A DNA stretch of 17,084 nucleotides from JBAPRR01 sp049281195. GTDB lineage: Bacteria > Actinomycetota > Acidimicrobiia > Acidimicrobiales > CAVXTF01. The notes beneath the pieces are model-generated. The model searched no databases, had not been told where the DNA came from, and saw nothing but the letters and a program-made list of their open reading frames with translations. The stretch covers positions 1-17,084 of the forward strand of contig JBAPRR010000072.1 in assembly GCA_049281195.1 (NCBI GenBank). Direction: 5' to 3'. Shown here piece after piece: positions 6,940 through 12,796 of the stretch. The first letter of the stretch is position 1. Each line of letters begins with the position of its first letter. The position numbers were made by a program, and so were the translations under genes.

Positions 6940-7008
6940 GGGGCGGCCCAGAGCCAGGGGCTCTGGCCCGGGCGCCTCAGAGCCGGGGGCTCTGGCCTCG
7001 AGATTTAG
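6933..7008. repeat. Double hairpin element flanked by direct repeats
   Basis: Two GC-rich hairpins stand 29 bases apart. CCAGAGCC (6948-6955), loop AGG, GGCTCTGG (6959-6966) is the first. CAGAGCC (6978-6984), loop GGG, GGCTCTG (6988-6994) is the second. They share the same stem sequence. The block is bracketed by near-identical direct repeats, GAAATTTAG (6931-6939) and GAGATTTAG (7000-7008), 69 bases apart. This looks like a REP-type or miniature element. It is also placed to stop transcription leaving the DinB-fold gene leftwards, although no T tract follows. Confidence 0.6.
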
Positions 7009-7017
7009 CAGGGCTGA

Positions 7018-7197
7018 GTGATCCCCAACCAAGGTATTGCTGAAACGCACCCCGAAGAACTTCTCGTGACGGTAGGCCTCAGTATCGAGTCACCCGATTT
7101 GGTGATCGGCGATCCCGTTTTACAGCTGGCGCACTCTGACATCCGCCTGGTCGAGAAAATCAAGAGCGAGATCGACGAGGAAGATGAAGCTGCATAA
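7018..7197 (+). CDS. Possible 59-aa small protein or gene fragment
   Basis: A GTG directly after an in-frame TGA opens 59 codons ending TAA. The product reads like genuine protein: hydrophobic-strand-like LLVTVGLSIESPDLVIGDPV, then LAHSDIRLVEKIKSEIDEED with an acidic amphipathic tail. I do not recognise the family. The start has only a weak AGGG four bases upstream, and the hairpin element lies immediately before it. It could therefore be the surviving 3' end of a gene whose front part was lost or displaced. It stands alone on the + strand between two - strand genes. Confidence 0.35.
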   Translation: MIPNQGIAETHPEELLVTVGLSIESPDLVIGDPVLQLAHSDIRLVEKIKSEIDEEDEAA

Positions 7198-7270
7198 GAG
7201 CGCTAGCAGAACCGAGCACGACAGGATCCTCCGTCGCGCCCGTCTGCGACTTCGCAGTCCATTCGCCAGG

Positions 7271-7822
7271 TCAACCCTGGCGGTTCCGCTCGAGTTGCTC
7301 GTATCCGGTCTCCACGTCGTGTACATGGTGGACCGGATCGTGCAGCAGGTATCTGGCAAAGGTGTCCACGGTGAAGTGTGATCCGTCACTTCGATGTCCA
7401 GTTTTCGACCAGGCCTCACCCGTCACTGTGTCGAATCGATCCGCGAGCGCTGCGGCGGCCCCGAGCAGGTCCTGCGATACCTGAGCGGGATCCTGCTCGT
7501 GGTAGCGATCGTCCATCGCTGTCTTGTCCTGATCCCAATTCTCAAAGTCGGGATTGTCCTGTTCGAGCATGAGGCTCAACCGGCGATCGTAGAGAACAAA
7601 GACGTCGCGGACATGACATCCGTATTCGAGCGCGGACCACTTGTCGTCGGACGGCCGCTTTGAAGCATCAGGTCTTGCGAGCAAGTCGGGCCACACTGCG
7701 GCGTTCTCCCTCAGAGCTCCAGGCACGGCGGTGCTCGACAATTCAGTGCCGTCGAACCCACATTCGGGACACTGCCGGTCGAGCACCCATGTCCAGTTTT
7801 TGTCGTCGGGGATTATCGGCAT
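7271..7822 (-). CDS. DinB-fold (mycothiol-dependent transferase-like) protein
   Basis: This 183-residue protein has the four-helix DinB/YfiT fold, unrelated to DNA polymerase IV. The actinobacterial form is often named maleylpyruvate isomerase-like. It opens with a Cys-x2-Cys pair (RQCPECGFDG, Cys18 and Cys21) typical of this subgroup. The metal-site histidines are visible as His70 in EYGCHVRDV and His161/His165 in HDPVHHVHD, with Trp62 in the KWSALEYG motif. Members act as thiol-dependent transferases or hydrolases; the substrate here is unknown. The start follows the GlcD-like stop codon by 18 bases with GGAAGGAAC upstream, so the two genes are very likely one transcript. Confidence 0.85.
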   Translation of the reverse strand: MPIIPDDKNWTWVLDRQCPECGFDGTELSSTAVPGALRENAAVWPDLLARPDASKRPSDDKWSALEYGCHVRDVFVLYDRRLSLMLEQDNPDFENWDQDKTAMDDRYHEQDPAQVSQDLLGAAAALADRFDTVTGEAWSKTGHRSDGSHFTVDTFARYLLHDPVHHVHDVETGYEQLERNRQG

Positions 7823-7840
7823 GGTCTGTTCCTTCCGGGT

Positions 7841-9274
7841 TCAGATCGCCTTGCCGGGATTCAGGATCCCGAGGGGGTCGAGGACATCTTTGATTTTCCG
7901 GGAGAGTTCCACCACATCCTCGCCCAGCTGATCGGTGAGCCATGGGAGCTTCAGGGTCCCGATCCCGTGCTCGCCGGTTACAACTCCGCCGAGTGACAGC
8001 GCCAGATCCATCACCCGACCGAACGCGACCTCGGCGCGCTTGGTCGACTGGGCGTCATCCCTGTCGAATACGACGAGCGGGTGGAAGTTCCCATCCCCGG
8101 CGTGGCCGATGGTCGCGATTGTGGTTCCTTCCTCCTCTGAGATGAGCGCTATGCCGGAGACGAGTTCCGCGATCTTGGATATCGGAGCGCCGACATCTTC
8201 GATGAGGACGGTCCCCTGCTTCTCGACGGCGGGAATCGCCATTCGGCGTGCTGTCATGAATTGCTCGCCCTCGTCCTCATCGTCTGTGAAAACGACCTCG
8301 GTGGCATTTGCGAAACGACATGCTTCGAGCATCGCCTCCATCTCCTCGGCGCCACGGCTGCCCCCAGCGTCGGACCTACCTATGAGGAGTGCGCCACAGG
8401 TCACGTCGAGACCCATGTGCAGCTGTGCTTCCACTGCGGATACCGAAGTCCGGTCCATCAGCTCGAGAGCAGACGGTTTGCTGCGCGACGCGATTGCCGA
8501 GATGGCGTGTCCGGCATCTCCGATGCTTGCGAACGTGGCGGCGAACGTGACTGACGGCGGGGGAGGCGGTCGGAGCCTCAAGATCGCTTCAGTCACGATC
8601 CCGAGGGTTCCCTCGCTTCCTATGAAGAGTCGCTTGAGGTCGTAACCGGCTACATCTTTGATCGCTCTTCCGCCGAGCCTCAACGCACGGCCGTCTGCGA
8701 GCACCACCTCGATCCCCAGAACGTGATCGGTCGTGACTCCGTACTTGACGCAACACAGGCCTCCGGCGTTTGTGGCGACATTGCCTCCGATGGAGCAGAT
8801 CTCGAAGCTCGAGGGATCCGGCGGATACCACAAGCCGTGTTCTTTCGCCGCATTCTTCACCTCGACGTTCAGTGCTCCCGGCTGGGCGATCGCAACCGTT
8901 GACCTCGGGTCTATCTCTATCCGGCGCATCCGTTCCGTCGAGATGGTGATGCAGCCGTCGATAGCGAGAGAACCGCCGGAAAGACCTGTACCGGCGCCTC
9001 GGGGTACCACGGGTACGCGGTGTTTCGTCGCCCATCGAAGTGTCTGTTGCACGTCCGCTGTACAGGTGGCTCGAACGACTGCGAGCGGACTGCCCGCGTC
9101 TTTAGTGTTGGAGCGGTCGAACCTGTAGGCGTCGACGATGTCGGGATCCGTTACGACAGCACCGGCCGGCAGTGCACCGGTCAGCTCTGAGAGCCGGTCA
9201 ACCACACTCTGAGTTTCACACGGTTCGGAGGGCCTTCTGATCAGCTCGCCCGGTTCCAGTTCACCCGGGTGCAT
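7841..9274 (-). CDS. glcD: FAD-linked oxidase / glycolate oxidase subunit GlcD-like
   Basis: This 477-residue flavoprotein of the VAO/PCMH family oxidises 2-hydroxy acids such as glycolate, D-lactate or D-2-hydroxyglutarate. The FAD-binding loop is VPVVPRGAGTGLSGGS (87-102). The second FAD region is PPDPSSFEICSIGGNVATNA with GGLCCVKYG after it. The C-terminal cap carries IGHAGDGNFHPLVVFDRDD and GEHGIGTLKLPWL (about 434-446), both diagnostic of GlcD. No GlcE or GlcF partner is adjacent, so it may work alone with a distant electron acceptor. It follows the ClpP-like gene by 41 bases and precedes the DinB-fold gene by 18. The symbol reflects family similarity, not a proven glycolate substrate. 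Confidence 0.88.
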   Translation of the reverse strand: MHPGELEPGELIRRPSEPCETQSVVDRLSELTGALPAGAVVTDPDIVDAYRFDRSNTKDAGSPLAVVRATCTADVQQTLRWATKHRVPVVPRGAGTGLSGGSLAIDGCITISTERMRRIEIDPRSTVAIAQPGALNVEVKNAAKEHGLWYPPDPSSFEICSIGGNVATNAGGLCCVKYGVTTDHVLGIEVVLADGRALRLGGRAIKDVAGYDLKRLFIGSEGTLGIVTEAILRLRPPPPPSVTFAATFASIGDAGHAISAIASRSKPSALELMDRTSVSAVEAQLHMGLDVTCGALLIGRSDAGGSRGAEEMEAMLEACRFANATEVVFTDDEDEGEQFMTARRMAIPAVEKQGTVLIEDVGAPISKIAELVSGIALISEEEGTTIATIGHAGDGNFHPLVVFDRDDAQSTKRAEVAFGRVMDLALSLGGVVTGEHGIGTLKLPWLTDQLGEDVVELSRKIKDVLDPLGILNPGKAI

Positions 9275-9315
9275 ACACCCGCGCCGGAACCAAGCGGATC
9301 CCGGAAACGCGCGGA

Positions 9316-9954
9316 TTACTCGTATGCCCTGAGATGCGGCTTGTCAGGGGGCCTGAAGCCGAACGGAGGCCTGTTTTCGGGATCTACCTGCCTCTTCTTC
9401 GGAGCCCATACTTCGTCCACCAGGCCGTACTCCACCGCCTCTTCCGCGCTCAGGTAGCGCCCGGCGACAACGTCGGCCTCGATGTGCTCGATCGGTCTGG
9501 TGGTGATCTCGTTCAGTAGCGAAACGAACTTTTCGAGCTGATCCTTCTGCTGTTCGGCGAACCTTTTCATGTCGCTCGCGTGTCCGCTCGCCTCCGAGAT
9601 CGGCTCGCAGAGCCTGAAGGTGGCGTGAGGAGCGACCTTACGTCTGTCGCATGCGGCGACCACCGCCGCAGCCGGACCTTCTGCACGTCCTATGCACACC
9701 GAATGGATGGGAACGCCCAACAGATCGATGACGTCGATGACGGTGAACGCCGCTTCGAGGGTCCCTCCGGAGCTGTCGACGTAAAGTGTCACCAGGTCGT
9801 CACCCGATGCGTCGAGGGTCATCAGCTCCATCGCGATACGTCCTGCCAGCGCCCCATCGAGAGTGCCTCTCATCGTCACGATCCGTCGCTCCAGCATGGT
9901 GTTGCGCATCTGAAGCTCCCAGTCGGCGTGACGCGCCTCGTGATCGTCGGTCAT
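9316..9954 (-). CDS. ClpP-fold protein lacking the catalytic triad (pseudoprotease)
   Basis: This 212-residue protein aligns along the whole ClpP core: LYVDSSGGTLEAAFTVIDVI corresponds to the YINSPGG strand region, and RYLSAEEAVEYGLVDEV to the C-terminal signature. All three catalytic positions are changed. The nucleophile Ser is Gly93 (IGRAEGPAA, canonically GQAAS). The His is Cys116 (FRLCEPIS, canonically MIHQP). The Asp is Gly165 (AGRYLSA, canonically RDRFLSA). It should not cleave peptides. By analogy with ClpR subunits of cyanobacteria and plastids, it may be a structural or regulatory ring subunit. Its ATG overlaps the stop of the HTH gene by four bases. The tail after residue 185 is Pro-rich and family-atypical. 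An intact ClpP gene is divergently encoded 0.35 kb away. Confidence 0.88.
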   Translation of the reverse strand: MTDDHEARHADWELQMRNTMLERRIVTMRGTLDGALAGRIAMELMTLDASGDDLVTLYVDSSGGTLEAAFTVIDVIDLLGVPIHSVCIGRAEGPAAAVVAACDRRKVAPHATFRLCEPISEASGHASDMKRFAEQQKDQLEKFVSLLNEITTRPIEHIEADVVAGRYLSAEEAVEYGLVDEVWAPKKRQVDPENRPPFGFRPPDKPHLRAYE

Positions 9955-10259
9955 CGCTTCCTTCTCCTGTTCTCCGAGGAGGCACGGAGCACGTCACCCC
10001 CGAATTCCCAGTCCAGCTGTTCACCAAGTGCCGCTACGTAGCGCTCGAGTGTGGACAACCGGATATCGGCATCTCCGGACTCGAGCCTCGCCACAGCGGA
10101 TTGAGAAGTCCCCATTCTGGCGGCCACCTCGGTCTGGGAGAGTCCGATTGAGTTCCGGCGCGCCGCGAGTGAGTCTCCGAGGGCACGACGGCGCTCCGCC
10201 ATCTCCTTGAACCCAGGGAAGACGGTCTCGTGCTTGCGTTGGGGTTTGTCGGGGGACAT
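9951..10259 (-). CDS. XRE-family helix-turn-helix regulator
   Basis: This 102-residue protein has a Cro/C1-type HTH from about residue 28 to 85: LAARRNSIGLSQTEVAARMG, then TSQSAVARLESGDADIRLST, then LERYVAALGEQ. Its resemblance is to HigA-like and other stand-alone XRE regulators. ClgR, the actinobacterial clp activator, is also XRE-type, but I do not see its specific sequence here. No ribosome site precedes the ATG. TATAGT on the same strand lies 11 bases upstream, which fits a leaderless transcript. The stop codon overlaps the start of the pseudo-ClpP gene by four bases. The likely role is control of itself and of the divergent clpP through the inverted repeat at 10287. Confidence 0.87.
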   Translation of the reverse strand: MSPDKPQRKHETVFPGFKEMAERRRALGDSLAARRNSIGLSQTEVAARMGTSQSAVARLESGDADIRLSTLERYVAALGEQLDWEFGGDVLRASSENRRRKR

Positions 10260-10263
10260 GATC

Positions 10264-10284
10264 CGTAAAGACTATAGCGTAAAG
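10264..10284. repeat. Direct repeat CGTAAAG, 14-bp period
   Basis: CGTAAAG occurs at 10264-10270 and again at 10278-10284, separated by ACTATAG. The middle holds the TATAGT -10 candidate of the HTH gene on the - strand, so anything bound to the repeat would straddle that promoter. Confidence 0.5.
10271..10276 (-). promoter_or_regulatory. -10 element candidate of the HTH / pseudo-ClpP operon
   Basis: TATAGT on the - strand stands 11 bases before the ATG at 10259. That distance would put the transcription start at or next to the initiation codon. No good -35 match is visible at the usual spacing. Confidence 0.4.
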
Positions 10285-10286
10285 GG

Positions 10287-10304
10287 TATCTCGAATACGA
10301 GATA
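10287..10304. promoter_or_regulatory. Operator: perfect inverted repeat TATCTCG-N4-CGAGATA
   Basis: The 18-bp site TATCTCGAATACGAGATA has seven-base perfect arms and a four-base spacer. It fills the space between the divergent HTH gene and clpP and ends two bases before the clpP ATG at 10307. Size and symmetry suit a dimeric XRE repressor, so autoregulation plus control of clpP is the natural inference. Confidence 0.6.
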
Positions 10305-10306
10305 TC

Positions 10307-10996
10307 ATGAACGAGATGACACTCAGCATGGCAGTACCGGACATCCGTCAGTCGGTGATCCCGACCGTGCTCGACCAGTCGCCTCGGGGCGAGCGCGCAT
10401 TCGACATCTACTCCCTCCTTTTGAAGGAGCGGATCGTTTTCCTGGGCCAGGAGGTGGACGACCAGATCGCGAACCTGATCGTGGCCCAGATGCTCTACCT
10501 GGAGGCTCAGGATCCCGACAAAGACATCAACCTCTACATCAACTCGCCGGGAGGCCTTTCCTATGCGGGAATGGCGATCTACGACGTGATGCAGCATGTG
10601 CGATGCGAGGTCTCGACGATGTGTGTCGGGATGGGGATGTCCGCGGCCGCGATGATCCTGTGCGGCGGTTCGACCGGAAAGCGCTTCGCGCTTCCGAGCT
10701 CGAAGATCATGATCCACCAAGGGTCGGCCGGGACCAGGGGAGCTCCGCGCGACATGGAGATCCAGCTACGCGAGGTGATGTCGACCACCATGAGGATGGT
10801 TCAGATCATCGCCTACCACACAGGCAAGCCGGTCGACCAGGTGGAGAAAGATGTCGATCGCGACTACTTCATGACGGCGAACGAAGCACTCGAGTACGGG
10901 TTGATCGACGACATCATCGCTCCGCGCCGCGGGATCTCTTCTGAGCTTTTGGAGCTAGCCGACAAAAAAGCGGCCAAAGAAGCGCTGAGCGCCTGA
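10307..10996 (+). CDS. clpP: ATP-dependent Clp protease proteolytic subunit ClpP (active)
   Basis: This 229-residue serine protease subunit would assemble into heptameric rings and degrade proteins delivered by ClpX, ClpC or similar ATPases. The triad is intact: Ser112 in VGMGMSAAAM, His137 in IMIHQGSAG, and Asp186 in DRDYFMTANEALEYGLID. YINSPGG (78-83) and the handle region are normal. Starts at 10307, 10316 and 10328 are all in frame (MNEM, MTL, MAVPD). None has a good ribosome site, and 10307 abuts the operator, which suggests a leaderless mRNA. A single clpP rather than a clpP1-clpP2 operon, paired divergently with an HTH gene and a dead paralogue, is unusual. Actinobacteria normally also carry a clpP1P2 pair elsewhere. 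Confidence 0.94.
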   Translation: MNEMTLSMAVPDIRQSVIPTVLDQSPRGERAFDIYSLLLKERIVFLGQEVDDQIANLIVAQMLYLEAQDPDKDINLYINSPGGLSYAGMAIYDVMQHVRCEVSTMCVGMGMSAAAMILCGGSTGKRFALPSSKIMIHQGSAGTRGAPRDMEIQLREVMSTTMRMVQIIAYHTGKPVDQVEKDVDRDYFMTANEALEYGLIDDIIAPRRGISSELLELADKKAAKEALSA

Positions 10997-11011
10997 GCGC
11001 GTTGCCTCAGG
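10992..11011. terminator. Stem-loop at the clpP 3' end, possible terminator
   Basis: CCTGAG (10992-10997) pairs with CTCAGG (11006-11011) around an eight-base loop, starting within the clpP stop region. It lies between convergent genes. The stem is short and no T tract follows. Confidence 0.25.
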
Positions 11012-11038
11012 GCCTGATTGCCTAGGTCCGAAGCAGAT

Positions 11039-11689
11039 CTATCGGTGCCCGTGAGCCAGGATGTAGATGGCTGAACCCACCGCGACGATCGCCGCGGCTA
11101 CTGCCAACGGCGCGAGCTTCTCTTTTCGCTGGACTGCTCTGACGCTCGACATGATCGGGACAATCCCGAGCAGGACGAAGCCTGTCGTGACCGCCAGCGC
11201 TACATAGACGACCGCGAATCCGATGGCCGTCCACGAAAAGCTGTTTGCTCCGCGGGAGACGCCCCGCCGGCCGCCGCGTCCCATACCGAGCCCGATGCCA
11301 GGACCGCCAAAGCCACCGCCCATACCGCGATAGCCACGCGGCCGGCCATAGCCACCCGACTGGCCATAGGGGTATTGAGCGGGGGATTGGGGGTCCGGAT
11401 GAGGTTGGCCCGGTTGGCCATTTGAGGCGGAGTCATCAGGAGGCGCCGGGTACAGGGTCTGCGGAGAGGGGCTCGATGGGTGCTGGCCCTGCGGGTACTG
11501 GTCCTGCGGGTGCTGGCCGTGCGGGTACTGGTCCTGCGGGTGCTGGCCGTGCGGGGACTCACTCGGCGGGGCGTAGCCGGGTCCGGGTGATCGGTAATCG
11601 GTCCACTGGGTCCCGTCCCACCACCTGAGTGCCGTGGGGTCGACGGGATCCGGGTGCCAACCGGGCGGCGCGGTCGATTCCGATTCCAC
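11039..11689 (-). CDS. DUF2510 membrane protein with Pro/Gln/His-rich repeats
   Basis: This 216-residue protein starts with a DUF2510 domain (PPGWHPDPVDPTALRWWDGT, then QWTDYR), a short Trp-rich module typical of actinobacterial membrane proteins. Residues 41-110 are a hydrophilic Pro/Gln/His/Tyr linker with two exact copies of HGQHPQDQYP (47-56, 57-66) and a decayed third. Residues 111-148 are Gly/Arg-rich. Two transmembrane segments follow, about 153-180 and 193-211, so the long N-terminal part probably faces the cytoplasm. The function is unknown. The GTG start has no clear ribosome site. The gene lies 63 bases after the adenylate cyclase, with a hairpin between them. Confidence 0.8.
   Translation of the reverse strand: MESESTAPPGWHPDPVDPTALRWWDGTQWTDYRSPGPGYAPPSESPHGQHPQDQYPHGQHPQDQYPQGQHPSSPSPQTLYPAPPDDSASNGQPGQPHPDPQSPAQYPYGQSGGYGRPRGYRGMGGGFGGPGIGLGMGRGGRRGVSRGANSFSWTAIGFAVVYVALAVTTGFVLLGIVPIMSSVRAVQRKEKLAPLAVAAAIVAVGSAIYILAHGHR
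11480..11551. repeat. 30-bp tandem repeat inside the DUF2510 gene
   Basis: A 30-base unit coding for HGQHPQDQYP on the - strand is present about two and a half times (11551-11522, 11521-11492, then a partial copy). It is in frame, so copy changes would alter linker length only. Confidence 0.8.
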
Positions 11690-11727
11690 CTTGACATTGT
11701 CGTCGATGCCGCGAGAAAGCTTGAAAT

Positions 11728-11755
11728 CGCGTTCAACCGCGCATGAACGCGTTCA
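11728..11755. terminator. Hairpin with overlapping 12-bp palindrome at the adenylate cyclase stop
   Basis: CGCGTTCA (11728-11735) and TGAACGCG (11744-11751) form an eight-base stem with an eight-base loop. TGAACGCGTTCA (11744-11755) is itself a perfect palindrome that contains the adenylate cyclase TGA. On the - strand ATTTC follows the stem, which suits a weak terminator or attenuator before the DUF2510 gene. The three CGTTCA half-sites could equally bind a protein. Confidence 0.4.
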
Positions 11756-12796
11756 GCTGCGTATCAGGGAGAAGACGGTCACGGGCTGATCGAATCCCTT
11801 CAACTGCCTGCGGCCGGCGGGGTCGAAGACGACGCCCTCTGCTCCCTCGGACGAGTGCTGCAAACCGGCGTCCACCAGGATTTCTCCGGGCACAGCCTGG
11901 TCGGTCAAGCGTGACGCCAGGTTGACCACCGGTCCGTAATAGTCGCCGTGATACGTGATCACCTCGCCAAATGCCACCCCTCCGCGAGGTTGGGTTCCGG
12001 AAGCCTCGAATTCCTCCATCATCGTGAGAGCGACCCGGCACGCAAGGTCCCCGCTCACCGCGGTGAACATGACCTCGTCACCGACATGCTTGACGATGCG
12101 CCCGCCGCGATCATTCGCCACGTCGAAGGCGCGGGCCTCGAACGCCGAGATGCGGTCGAGTAACTCTCGCGGGGCTACGCGGTTCGCGAGCTGCGTGAAC
12201 CCGACCAGGTCGACGAATCCGACGGCCATGCGCGCCACGATCCTTTCCGTCACACCGCGCTGGGTTATGCGTTGGCGCCATATCGCATCGCGCAGGTGCT
12301 GGGCCAGTGCCGGACCGATCACCAGGTCGCCCAACTGCAGGGCGAACTCGACCGACCTGGCAAGATCCCGGGCGAGTTCGAGAGGGGAGAGGGCACCGTC
12401 ACCCTTGCGGTCTTCTACGTCTTGCACGTAGAGCGCGACCGCGGCGTCCGCTATGCGTGAAAGGGAAGCTCCGACCACTCGTATCAGCTCCGCGCCCGTC
12501 ACCTCGAGATTGGAGGCCGCGAGCAGGCTCTGCACCAGCTGAATGTCCCGGGCCCCGAAGCGGTGATCGTCGAGTCCGGCGTTGATCCCGAGATCGCGCC
12601 ATATCCGGGTGACCGTTTCTGTGTCGACCCCCGCTTCTTTTGCGACGTCCGCCACGGTCATGTCCGATCCCTGTGTGAGCAACAGGTCGGCTGCGAGACC
12701 ACGCAGCGTTCCGGTCGATACGGCCCGATCGATCAGCTCTGTAGACGCGCCGAGGTCGGTGAGGAACTCGAATAGGTCTTCGTTGTCGGTTGCCAT
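11753..12796 (-). CDS. Class III adenylate cyclase with N-terminal regulatory domain
   Basis: This 347-residue soluble protein would make cAMP from ATP. The cyclase homology domain (about 188-345) has the full residue set: metal-binding Asp196 (VGFVDLVGFT) and Asp240 (KHVGDEVMF), purine-recognising Lys236 and Asp285, and transition-state Asn292 and Arg296 (GPVVNLASR). The Lys/Asp pair indicates ATP rather than GTP. Residues 1-180 are helical, with an HTH-like stretch (MTVADVAKEAGVDTETVTRI, residues 46-65), as in actinobacterial cyclases of the adenylate cyclase regulatory domain type. There are no membrane segments. The ATG follows the TAG of the PLP enzyme without a gap, so the two are co-translated. 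A hairpin spans the stop. Confidence 0.9.
   Translation of the reverse strand: MATDNEDLFEFLTDLGASTELIDRAVSTGTLRGLAADLLLTQGSDMTVADVAKEAGVDTETVTRIWRDLGINAGLDDHRFGARDIQLVQSLLAASNLEVTGAELIRVVGASLSRIADAAVALYVQDVEDRKGDGALSPLELARDLARSVEFALQLGDLVIGPALAQHLRDAIWRQRITQRGVTERIVARMAVGFVDLVGFTQLANRVAPRELLDRISAFEARAFDVANDRGGRIVKHVGDEVMFTAVSGDLACRVALTMMEEFEASGTQPRGGVAFGEVITYHGDYYGPVVNLASRLTDQAVPGEILVDAGLQHSSEGAEGVVFDPAGRRQLKGFDQPVTVFSLIRS

Noticed and set aside
7120..7419. A - strand frame of about 99 codons with a hydrophobic stretch (VLLALLCSFIFLVDLALDFL) that looks like a membrane segment
   Set aside because: Most of it overlaps the DinB-fold gene in another frame, the N-terminal part is Arg/Ser/Thr-rich shadow sequence, and there is no ribosome site.
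7271..7822. DNA polymerase IV (DinB) because of the family name
   Set aside because: The protein is 183 residues with the His-rich four-helix DinB/YfiT fold and has no polymerase motifs.
9951..10259. A toxin-antitoxin antitoxin (HigA) with the next gene as toxin
   Set aside because: The next gene is ClpP-fold, not a RelE/HigB-type toxin, so a plain toxin-antitoxin reading is not supported, although autoregulation is likely.
11480..11551. A CRISPR or mobile repeat in the - strand gene
   Set aside because: The units are in-frame coding repeats of a Pro/Gln-rich linker.
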